Part shown: positions 21,700 to 32,500 of the stretch, piece after piece
Layout of the letters: the number at the start of each line of letters is the position of its first letter
How positions within the stretch are numbered: position 1 is the first letter of the stretch
The notes under the pieces: generated by a model
The model's database searches: none
What the model was told of the DNA's origin: nothing
The model's input: the letters and a program-made list of their open reading frames with translations, nothing else
Translations under genes and position numbers: made by a program
Assembly (NCBI RefSeq): GCF_905475465.1
Contig: NC_062256.1
Span: forward strand, 8,131,662-8,195,661
Length of the DNA stretch: 64,000 nt
Reading direction: 5' to 3'
Source of the DNA: Pieris napi
Taxonomy: Eukaryota; Arthropoda; Insecta; Lepidoptera; Pieridae

Positions 21700-22680
21700 C
21701 TCATTCAGTCGAATAGTGTTTTTTTTTCGCATGCAGCTCATTTTGGACGTATGGTCACCTCAGTCACTGCAATAGTACTAGCTTAAAATAATCCTAGCCT
21801 CATGTAAACAGAACTAGCATGTTCCAAGCCAGGACAGTACTTGTTTGCTATCCTAGCTTGAAAAACTAGCTGTAACCCGGGAATTACTACATTTTCATTG
21901 AAAACATTTTAAAAACATTTAATTAGACCGATGAATGGGAGTGATCCGCCAATTTATTCCAAAAAGGATCTTAGCCGTTATCCATACGGTCGGTTTATTT
22001 CAATTTCGTTCATAAAAGACGCTATTCTCGGATTTGAAGTAGATTTATCATGCTCGGATAAAGCGAACTTTTTGTGCTTTTCTTGTGCCTGGATCTGACC
22101 CGGGATCTGTCCACTTAATGTGAATAATGGTGTGCGATGGAAAACGAATGCGGACCCGAACAAAAGACAACAATACGAAGTGATTTCAAGATTTGATACA
22201 ATTTTTTGGTTTTGGGGAAGATTTATCTGTATTGTTCTGACGACAAACAACACGACGTACGTATTTGCTTCAGATAGATCTTGTTTGGTTATCAGTCTTT
22301 AGTAGGACTTCAGCTTATGCTTTACATGTGTAAGAAATAATATGCTCTAGGAATGGATATAATTATTTATTTAAATTCAGATTACGTCAAAAATTGTTGT
22401 AAACGCTGTATTCCAGGAGGCTGTGCTTTCCCTGTTGCTTGTGTTGTGTAGCAATAGAAAATATTAATAAAAAAATAAAGAATCAAACTATTTAAATAAT
22501 AAAAGATAAGGTAATTTTTTACATATTACATACAATTTAGAATATTGTCCAAATCATCATCATCTTAAGTATTACGTCAATAATGTTAGGAAATACTTCT
22601 TCTGGTGTCATTAAAAATAAAGAAATCCTCATTTTGTAACTTATTTTTTCGTTTTTAGGATTTTTACTAAACTATTTATA
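21700..22680. other. No recognised gene
   Basis: Unique-looking AT-rich DNA. Two overlapping short ORFs of opposite strand lie at 21978-22302. Neither shows a domain, signal peptide or splice context. Confidence 0.25.
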
Positions 22681-22687
22681 GTAAAAA

Positions 22688-23092
22688 TCTTCAGGAAACC
22701 CGGCATGCAAAAATTGCCTTAGACTCTTGACTATTAGAAAAAATAAATGATCACAAAACTGATGAAGAAATCTGAGAACCAGACCTAAAATGTTATAGCG
22801 CCACTGGTTTTTTAAATTGATTAAAAAATGTCAGTCTTCAGCGTGCGACTTTCATCCCTGAGGTCATAGGTTCGATCCCCAGCTATAGCAATGGATTTTC
22901 TATGTGCGCATTTAATATTCGCTCGAAGGAAAACATCGTAAGGAAACCGGCATTAGACCCAAAAAAGTCGACGGCGTGTTTTAGGCACCGGAGGATGATC
23001 ACCTACTAGCCTTGATTGACAAATGATAATCAAACAGATTCAAAAATCTGAAACCCAGACCTAAGAGGTTGTAATGCCACTGGTTTTTTTTA
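22688..23092 (+). repeat. SINE family A: 3' fragment then fuller copy
   Basis: A headless piece at 22688-22815 (CAGGAAACCCGGCATGC to ATAGCGCCACTGG) is followed at about 22835 by a fuller copy with GCGTGCGACTTTCATCCCTG, box B GGTTCGATCCCC and the same 3' tail GTAATGCCACTGG at 23080. Two independent insertions appear nearly in tandem. Confidence 0.6.
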
Positions 23093-23708
23093 AATAATGA
23101 CAGCATAAGATCGTAAAATTCACTATAAGTCTATATTCGTTGACTTATTTTTACTCTATGATAAATTTAAGTAAAAAATACTAGGCTTGACAAATTTGGC
23201 TTGACGAAAACTTCAAAATATTTGTGTCTCGTCACGTCTGTGAACCTAGTCGATACACCGTTACTGTCATAGATATAAATATTGCCAGTAAATAAAAATT
23301 AACCGTTATAAGGGGAATAATTTGAAGTCGTCTAACGTAATTTATTAAAATGTCTTAATAAACATCTAGAAAATACAGTTCTAGGCTTCAATAAATGTGA
23401 GACAAACTTAGGAACAACTGATATGATAGGTTTTGTTATCTGTACTATTAATATAATATATTTTAAGATACCTAGCAATCAGAACCGTTCGATAATTAAA
23501 ACTTTACCATTATAATAAATAATACAAGGAATTAAAATTGGATTTTTATTAGATGTTGGTAGGTAGTAAAATTATTTACTGTCCGCACCAAAATGGCGAC
23601 GGTAGTACCAATTTCAGCCGCCGGCCAAGAAAAGTATGTGGCGCTGTATGCTACGAGCACGAAACAAAGCTACAAAAGTAGATATGATATGATACTGTCT
23701 ACTTTTTT

Positions 23709-24039
23709 GAAGTTATACTTCTTTAGTCGCGTTATGAAAAATTGATGAGAGTGAAATTTTACGATGTGCGCGCACCGTGACACAAAATTAACAAAATGAA
23801 GTTGCCCACGGAAGATGCTACGGCATTGGACGTAATTTAAAAACAACATTCGAATAATAATAGAATTTATGTTACACTTTATGTAAGAGAATAATAATTA
23901 ATAATTATTTATTTAATTTTTCAAATGTAAACTGAACTATAATGCCTCCGTTTCCAGTCTTTGATTATTTAATTGTAATTAATTATTTCCATGCAATCAA
24001 AAACTATTTTTGATAAAGCCAAAGAAGTATAACTTCTTA
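23709..24039. mobile_element. MITE with GAAGTTATACTTC ends, second copy
   Basis: Colinear with the copy at 7529-7858, including ATTGATGAGAGTGAAATTTT and AGTTGCCCACGGAAGAT. The two copies differ by scattered substitutions and small indels. Confidence 0.65.
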
Positions 24040-24079
24040 CGCTCGTACATAAGTACACGCATCCTTTTTTTATGTACCT

Positions 24080-24870
24080 AATAGGAGGCAAACGGGCAGA
24101 AGACTCACCTGATGTTAAGTGATACCGCCGCCTATGGACACACTGTCAGAAACCTTGTAAATGCGTTGCCGGCTTTTACAGATGGTACGCTCTTTTCTTG
24201 AAGGACCATAAGTCGGATTGGTACTTGCTTCGTCTGATCTTTCTCCACCTTTTCAAATTTAAATATAGAACATGTTTTAAATTCAATGTCGAATCTAAAA
24301 CAATTTGTAGTAAACCTTTTCGATTTCCACATAAAAACTCTACATAACTAAAACGCATCTAATACACATGTGATAAAGTTGAAATTTGTATCGCACAGCT
24401 GTGTGCATTACAATGTCGGTATAGTAAAACCTTTTTGTTCGATCTTTTGTTAAGAGAATCTGTGATGCCCAAGGGAATGTAGGCACGCTTTTCATTACAC
24501 GAAAGAGTTAGACCCTTAGCAATTTTCAGACTGAAAATAAACTCTTTTTATCAGTTTATTCTGGCCAAAGAACTAAACTCCACATACAGTGTTAGGTTAT
24601 TTTGAGTAGTAGTATCTACGTAACCTCCTTTTTAATATATGTACTAGTCCAATTTTAACTGTCTCTTTTCATCTCAGCATAAACACAATATGAAAGAAAG
24701 AGTACTAGTTGACAGCGTGCAATTGGGGTATTCAGAGGAGTTGTTCGGACCTGCAGCTAAGTTTCATTATCGGACGTTAAGGCAGAATGTAAAATACCAT
24801 CCGTATCACCTCGACGTCCGTCATTCAACAACTGAGCGTTTCTTAAGGCAGTTTTTCTAGTCCTTCAATT
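24080..24870. repeat. Two repeat G pieces in opposite orientation
   Basis: 24080-24260 runs forward (GGGCAGAAGACTCACCTGAT to GGTACGCTCTTTTCTTGAAG). 24720-24870 runs inverted (CATCCGTATCACCTCGACGT). About 460 bp of unassigned AT-rich DNA separates them. Confidence 0.45.
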
Positions 24871-24899
24871 TTAGTGTCCATGGGCAGTAAAGTAGTTAG

Positions 24900-25860
24900 A
24901 GAGTTAATTGAATCTCTAGACAGTTAGTTAAATATCGATATTCAATTAGCTAAAGTTGACTGAAACAAGTGACTGAACGAAACGTTTAACGAGTTTCCTA
25001 AACGTTCCTAGACAACTGATGAGTGAGCGAATTTTGATGTTCGTATAAATATTGGAACAATAGCAATAACGAAACAAAAAACAAACTTAAATCCCGTATA
25101 TTTAATTGTTCGTAACAGTGCTCGGCAAATGGGCTCATTAGTTGAAAATATTTTCGCCATGTTAATGTCTGGTGATTCCGTAGACGACCAATACAATCAA
25201 AACATTTAAAGTAATTATCATCATCCCTAGGCGTTTTATTGACATTGATCGGAGTTGCCGTTTATTCAATTAAAACCAATAGCTTTGCATTCAACTTTGT
25301 TGAACGGGTTTTTGGTATTGTAAAAACTTTAGGGAAAATGCTAAAGCAGGTTTTGCAATTCTAACGTGATTTTGAATTTGGAATGTCATATCGCGAGGTC
25401 AATATTTATTAAAACTATATATTATACGTACAATATTGGAAATTCGTTAAAACATAGGTTACCTGTCAAGTCTTTATATATTATTTTGATCCATTAATGC
25501 TTTCAGAAATGTTCTATGAAATATATCTACACAAATTGCTAGAGTAGAGAAATCATGATAAATAACGATTTGAGCACAATGTCATTAGTACCTTTCAAAA
25601 CAAAGAAGAATTCCTAATCATTCCAGATAAGATATTTGACGAATTTAGTGTCTTATTTCTGTTGTCTCAAAACAATTAGATTTAATTTATTGAACTGTTA
25701 AAAAAAATTTATATGTCACACACTATTTCAAGAGATTTGCTCTTAATGGGATAATTGTAATAGAATTTGACATAGTATCGAATCCAAATCTAAAATTTTT
25801 GTTTACTTTAAAAAACGACAGTAATATATTTATTAATATAAATTTGCATAAGGTTAAGAG
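24900..25860. other. No recognised gene
   Basis: AT-rich DNA with only short random ORFs. No repeat family member from this window was seen in it. Confidence 0.25.
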
Positions 25861-25865
25861 TATCT

Positions 25866-26216
25866 TCTAATATATAAATTCTCGTGTCACAATGTTCGTT
25901 CCCATACTCCTCCAAAACGGCTCAAGCGATTCTTATGATTTTTTAATGAATATTCAGTAAGTCTGAGAATCGGACAACATCTATTTTTCATCCCCCTAAA
26001 TGTTAAGTGTTCCCACCCCAATTTTTTTATTTTTTAGACAAAACTTTTTGTTTTTATTTTTTTAATAACATACAAAAATACATACAACCCTTAATTGCCA
26101 CCCCTCTATCGTAAACCCCTATTTTTTATTATAGTAGATAGTTTTTTTCATTGAAGTAAAGAAATGTTTCCTAGAAATAATATACATGGCAAAACGACGT
26201 TTGCCGGGTCAGCTAG
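25866..26216 (+). mobile_element. Non-autonomous Helitron
   Basis: TCTAATATATAAATTCTCGT at the 5' end and GCCGGGTCAGCTAG|T at the 3' end. It is colinear with the copy in the last SREBP intron. Confidence 0.75.
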
Positions 26217-26715
26217 TTGTAAATATTTTTGTTATAAAACAAATAACGTTGTCATTTGAGAAACACAAATCAAAATATTATTTCATTTTGCATGATATAA
26301 TCACTTAGTTCTGGTCTACAATTATACAAACTTATATAATTGTGATATTGTTGTAATTCGATGTTATTTTTTTATTTATTTATACGTTCTAAAACAATGT
26401 ATATGCCTAAAAACACAAGAAAATATGACACACATACACATCAATTATATTAGAACATACTTAATCTATCAAAGGAAAAAAGTAAAACAAACAAACACAA
26501 AAATAAATAAATAACTAAAACTAAAAAGATAAAAAGTAAAATAAATATAACAATAATAACCTAAACTAAATGAAAACTTAAACCTTATTACGATCATAAT
26601 AAGCAAAGTTACGGTAAGTTGGAAAGTTGTTGTAAAATATATCAATATTTTCATCAATGTTAGGAATTAAGTTGTAAGAGCGAAACAGCCTATTCATTGG
26701 ACCATTCAAAGTAGC

Positions 26716-26906
26716 AGATAAGCGAGCCGTAGGTACGTATAGAAGACTTTTAGTTCAAGTAACTCTTTAATTTAATTAAAACGTTAATCGTAGAAATGGC
26801 TGGACAGATTTTAATGAAATTTTTTGTGTGTTCAAGTGGAATCGAGGATTTACATTATTAGATATCTTTTTTTGTATTACGTACAGGTTTTTGTCGGATC
26901 CGCTAG
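26716..26906 (+). mobile_element. Helitron 3' part
   Basis: It ends GTCGGATCCGCTAG|T. Its inner text (ATGGCTGGACAGATTTTAAT) is also found at 28556-28680 as part of the local duplication. The 5' end is uncertain. Confidence 0.5.
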
Positions 26907-26997
26907 TCTATTAATAATAAGGGATAATAAAAAAACGGTTTGGTATATTTTTTAATCTTACGTATTATAAACTTTAAACTATATTAAAAAAATACAT

Positions 26998-27120
26998 TTA
27001 TTTATCTTTTATATAAACTGTGTTTGTGTTTCCTTCGCCATTTCCGATGTTAGTAATTTTACAGCCATCGCATTTTCCGAAAAACCAGCCCTTCGGGAAG
27101 CCATTTTCATCCAGCTGTAA
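26998..27120 (-). CDS. Alternative last exon of secreted peptide 1 (distal copy)
   Basis: TTTTTAG|TTACAG opens a phase-0 exon of 40 codons plus TAA: LQLDENGFPKGWFFGKCDGC, then ITNIGNGEGNTNTVYIKDK after one Lys. It is nearly identical to the proximal last exon at 28744-28866 (differences at the first two residues, Phe for Val at position 13, and Gly for Lys in GEGN). The frame is intact and the acceptor is good, so it is either an alternative terminal exon of peptide 1 or a remnant kept by recent duplication. AATAAA overlaps the stop codon. Confidence 0.6.
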   Translation of the reverse strand, partial: LQLDENGFPKGWFFGKCDGCKITNIGNGEGNTNTVYIKDK

Positions 27121-27163
27121 CTAAAAATAATCGTTATGAGACGGTCAGATTAGCAAGGACTTA

Positions 27164-27554
27164 TCTTAATATATATAAATTACGTGTCACGTTGTTTGTC
27201 CGCTATGGACTCCTAAACTACCGAACCGATATCAATCAAATTTGCACACCGTGTGTAGTTTGATCCACCTTAAAAGATATCCTATCTTTTAAGGTGGATC
27301 TTACTTCTCAATTTATACCCGCAATATTATTTTATTGCAAAATATTTGTTTATTATTTGATAGTCACAATTCTAACAGATGGCGCTGTGTTGAAAGTACC
27401 AACGTTTCACATAAGCTAAAATTTAATGGCATAACCACCAATAAAGCATGGTGGTCCCCATGACTGGTGTTCTCCTACCGTTTCCCTTGAATAGTTTACT
27501 AATATGTAATATAACAAAAACCTTAAGCACAGCAACGCTTGGCCGGTCTGCTAG
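27164..27554 (+). mobile_element. Helitron with internal hairpin
   Basis: The 5' end is TCTTAATATATATAAATTAC and the 3' end CTTGGCCGGTCTGCTAG|T. An inner perfect hairpin GATCCACCTTAAAAGATA/inverse lies at about 27260-27298. The paralogous duplicate near 28910 lacks this insert: CAAGGACTTATC... here versus CAAGGACCTATTGAAC there. Confidence 0.7.
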
Positions 27555-27804
27555 TTTAATATAAACAATCATGGAATAAAATATTCGGAGAGAATTTCTT
27601 CAACTGCCACAATATTATAGAGCACAATTGTGTGAAACCAGAGTATCAAGAGAGGGCAGCACTAGTTTTAAAACAATTTCGGTTTCTAACAAAAAATGCA
27701 TTAGTGCACATTACCGTTAGTTCGGAGCTATCACGCCTATTATTAAAAGTACAATTTAATATGGACTTTTGGTAAGTTTGCTAAACTATTTAGATCCGCG
27801 CCAG

Positions 27805-27978
27805 CCCTGCGATTCTGTAACTCACTTTTCGAACTCACACAGCGGTTTTCGCATCGGCGGTCGCTCTCAAATCAGTCGTGAAGCAGTCATTTTATGATTT
27901 GGCATTCTGATAAACTACAAGCTCCCACCTTATAAAACCGCTGTGTGAGTTCGAAAAGTGAGTTACAGAATCGCAAGG
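27805..27978. mobile_element. MITE with CCCTGCGATTCTGTAACTC ends, copy 1
   Basis: The inverted repeats are long (CCCTGCGATTCTGTAACTCA... to ...CAGAATCGCAAGG) with a CAG duplication at 27802-27804 and 27979-27981. It lies between the two last exons of peptide 1. Confidence 0.75.
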
Positions 27979-28147
27979 CAGAAAAGCAAATAAAGAATGT
28001 TGTATATCATCAAGTAAACACTTTGTTTCGGAAATAATTTGATTAGTTATTTATATCAATATTCATAGTTAAGACAGGACAACGTCTGTCGGGTCCGCTA
28101 GTATTTCTATAATTAGGAGTGTTATTATCCTACGTATACATATGTTT

Positions 28148-29570
28148 ACAGTGTATTTTCGCGGATACTTGGCGGACCCAAGCGGCTTCTTCAATACAAA
28201 GAGTCCCCTCGTGAGTTGTGTGCTGCGATATTGCTACTCGATTGTGAGGAAGTTGCATGGATCTGGTTAGCGCTGATTAAGTTCTCATGTCATTTTCACG
28301 CATATATAGGATATACAATAACATATTTTCATTAGATTGCCTCAATTTAACATTTTTAAATGGCTCCAATATAAGAGTCTTTCCTTCAACATCGATTTTG
28401 TTCCCTATGGAAAAATAAATAAAAAAAATCCTAATTGAATTTGGAATTATCTTCTTTAAAATTTAAACCTTTGATGATACCAAAACCAGCAAGTTTCATA
28501 CATACTTTTCCCCCAACCTTATATATAAATCTACTGTGCATGTGTTCGTTATTAAAGTCCTAAACGGCTGGTCAGATTTTGATGAAATTTTTTGTGTGGT
28601 CAAGTGGATTGATGATTAATATTATAAGATTTTTTTTTGTATGTAAGACGTGTGTTCTTATATTAAGGGATAATAAAAAAAAGTTTTAATATATCTTTTT
28701 AATCTTACGTATACAACTTTGCACTATATTAAATAAAATACATTTATTTATCTTTTATATAAACTGTGTTTGTGTTTTTTTCGCCGTTTCCGATGTTAGT
28801 AATTTTACAGCCATCGCATTTTCCGAAAACCCAGCCCTTCGGGAAGCCATTTTCATCCAGCTCAAACTAAAAATAAACGTTATGAGACGGTCAGATTCGC
28901 AAGGACCTATTGAACACACACAATCATGGAATAAAATATTTGAAAAGAATTTAATTCCTCAAGTAAGTTAATGAGGCGAAATGTGTCAAACCAGAGAATG
29001 AAGAGCAGGCAGTGCAGTGCAGAAAAGCAGCACTGACAGGCACGTTTTAAATTGGCAAGAGTTTACGACAATTTATTTGACAATACTTCTATAATTATGA
29101 AGTTTTATGGTAACAAAACAGTTACGAATTACTTATTACAGATTAATAGGTTTTGATCTCTATATGTTTGTCATGTTTGCCTGTAAGTGCTTGTCACATT
29201 AAAAATTGTATTTTGTGTTTGTTTTTACCAATGTGTCAGTGTGCCAAGCGTTGGCAAGCTTTTTCTCAATAAAAAAAAAAAAGTTCACCATTTCTGCATA
29301 TACATATTTACAGTGTATATTCGCGGATGATGTGCGGCCCCATGCGACTTCTTCAATACTAAGAGTCCCCTCGTGAGTTGTGTGCTGTGATATTGCTACT
29401 CGATTGTGAGAAAGTTGCATGGTTAGGGCTGCTTAAGTTCTAATGTCATTTTCACGCATATTAGGATATACAATAACATATTTTCATTAGATTGCCTTAA
29501 TTTAACATTTTTATAAACGGCTTAAATATAAGTATTTCCTCCCAACTTCGATTTTGTTTCCTTTGGAGTA
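28148..29570. repeat. Local tandem duplication around the peptide 1 last exon
   Basis: Text at 28148-28420 (CGAGTGTATTTTCGCGG-like, GTCCCCTCGTGAGTTGTGTG, CACGCATATATAGGATATAC) recurs at 29297-29570. The upstream block with the exon at 26930-27165 recurs at 28676-28912. The repeat unit was thus about 1.2-1.7 kb, lengthened in the left copy by the Helitron (27164-27554) and the MITE (27805-27978). Confidence 0.65.
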
Positions 29571-32500
29571 GTGACCCTTGGGCCGTGGGGTTCAAGGGGC
29601 GCCTTGTATGGTACCGGTGACCCCAGAGTTGGTGCTTTCCTCGCTCAACGAATACGTATCGCAATTCAGGGAGGAAATGCTGCCAGCGTTAAAGGTACAC
29701 TGCCACAGGTACCAAACTTTTTAAATTTGTTTTAATTTTTAATTATTTTTAACATTACTGCGTAGGTTAAGAAAATTGTAAATACTGTGTATTTGATTGT
29801 TATTATTACTAATACATTTTTTAATATTCATTACTATATATGATACATATATATAGTGCAAGTTTGTGAGCAAAAATAAAATAAATTCAATTGGAATTCA
29901 AGTCTTTAATAAACGGTTAATAGTAGTTATTTTATATAGATTTTTATAGTTTTATGTTAATATTATTGTTTAATTTGCATATGAATCAAAACAAAAGCGT
30001 CATTAATAAAGAATATGGAATCAAATTAAAATAGAGGTTTTATAAAACGTATATTTAATGTTGATTATAGTAATTCCCATTCAAGATTTGCACACTAGTG
30101 TTGTTCGTAAATTGTATTTAAAAAAAATTGGGTCTATAATGATAAACTGGTGACGCTACAATCTTCTTCTACAATGTCTTGGGTTCAGATTTCTGTATCT
30201 GTTTCGTTCATTTGTTTTGACGTGACGTCTAATAAATCGACGAGGACTGGCTGCACGCACGAAAAAGCATAACTCATTGTCCCGTTACGATCATTGTACG
30301 CTTGCGCCGCATTTATCTCTCTTCCACTCGACTTAAGTATCCAATCATCTATGTTTTGTTAAGATTTTGTCACGTTAAACTATCCGTAAACTTACTTTAC
30401 AGACAGCCATTTTTTCCTAACAGTATGTGATTAGCCTCCTGACACACGCTGTCGAGTTTTTGGGTCTAAGGTATGCCGGTTTCCTCATGTTGATTTCCTT
30501 TACTGTGTGTGTTATATGCGCGCATAAAAAGTCCAGCAGCCGCGCAGTCTACGACAGCGGTTAGTCGTAAAGCCGCTACATGGTCAACAATGCTCCTTGC
30601 TACAATGATATTATAGATAGTCCAGGCATCCTCTCATTTCATCATTCCATTTCTCCCTCCTTTGCGAAGAACGTCCTCCTTTTCCAACGTTTATTGATAT
30701 AACAAATATGCTGGTTAATAAGAAAACTTACAGAACCAATTTAATAGATCACAATTGACAACTCTTAATATCTATCGAATTTAGCATTCATTATTTCGAA
30801 GTTAGAACTGATTTTATTAGTTAGATTATTAGATCATATAGGTAACGCAATGTACACTTACGAGTATGAACGTCATAAGTCAGAAATATATATTAATATA
30901 TATTAATTGCTTCTAATTTTACATTTACTGCCAGTTCTCAAATCAAGGGCGTAGAACGGAAGAGAAGAACTGGCAGTAACTCTCCCCCACTCTTTTTAAT
31001 CGCCAAGTTTTTTGTTTTACTCAATGTTTGTAAGGAGCTGCAACCATTACACCATGTTCCACATGACTGACATCTTAAGTAATAAATAATAATAAAAAAA
31101 ATTAATACATAGAGAGGCATGGTAAAATACGAACAACACGCAATTACATAGTCAAATTAACTAACATCACCGCATACACGAATTCAATTCCGACCAGTCA
31201 CCACAAGTAGCACCCGTCAAATGTGACGTATTATTATGTATTTGGGAATAAACTTAAGCAGCAAGCAATGCATATACTACCAAGTATAATTTGGCATGTA
31301 CTAAAGAAACTCATTTCGACTAAAGTCAATTTTTAAAAGTCTTGGTAGTTTTAATATCAACAAATAACTTACTGAAAACTGTTATTTTATTAGATAGTAT
31401 TATATTCCAGTAGCTAAATACATATACAAAATGTGGTAACAGGATGAATTAGGGGGTACCTTTTAAAGGGTAGATGGTACCTTTTAAAGGGTAGATGGTA
31501 CCTTTTAAAGGGTAGATGGTACCTTTTAAAGGGTAGATGGTACCTTTTAAATGGTAGATGGTACCTTTTAAAGGGTAGATGGTACCTTTTAAAGGGTAGT
31601 TGGTACCTTTTAAAGGGTAGATGGTACCTTTTAAAGGGTAGATGGTTCCTTTTAAAGGGTAGATGGTACCTTTTAAATGGTAGATGGTACCTTTTAAATG
31701 GTAGATGGTACCTTTTAAATGGTAGATGGTACCTTTTAAAGGGTAGATGGTACCTTTTAAATGGTAGATGGTACCTTTTAAAGGGTAGATGGTACCTTTT
31801 AAAAGGTAGAAGGCACCATTTAAAGGGTAGATGGTACCTTTTAAATGGTAGATGGTACCTTTTAAAGGGTAGATGGTACCTTTTAAATGGTAGATGGTAC
31901 CTTTTAAAGGGTAGATGGTACCTTTTAAAAGGTAGAAGGCACCATTTAAAGGGTAGATGGTACCTTTTCAATGGTAGATGGTACCTTTTAAAGGGTAGAT
32001 GGTACCTTTTAAATGGTAGATGGTACCTTTTAAAGGGTAGATGGTACCTTTTAAAAGGTAGAAGGCACCATTTAAAGGGTAGATGGTACCTTTTAACCCT
32101 AGAAAGATAATCATATTTTGTAATACGGAAAAGATAATCATGCGTAAAATTTACGCAAGAATTTGAATTAGTTGTAGGTCTAGGTTTAATAGTTTATTTT
32201 AATTACCTGTATGTTATTATATATACACATATATTAGAATAATTAATACTGCAGATAATTTTTTAAACTCCTTTATTTTTACTTAAAAAAAAAGAAAACT
32301 TTAAACGTGGTCCGCTACTTCACTGTCGGTGTCCTCACACGGAAGCTCGTCATCACTTTGCATAAGAGCGGCCAGGATTTCGTGTTGGTTTCAATTGATA
32401 TTCCCCATTGTGATATATATTTGCCTCAATATCTTTAAAAATTTAATTATAATATTAGTTATAATATAAAGTATTAAAACAGTACTAAAACTGTCATATA

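Noticed and set aside
31414..31971. 185-codon minus-strand ORF made of a 7-residue repeat
   Set aside because: It is the translation of the 21-bp minisatellite; it stays open only because the period is a multiple of three.
31454..32096. CRISPR-like array
   Set aside because: The 21-bp units are contiguous with no unique spacers, in a eukaryotic context.
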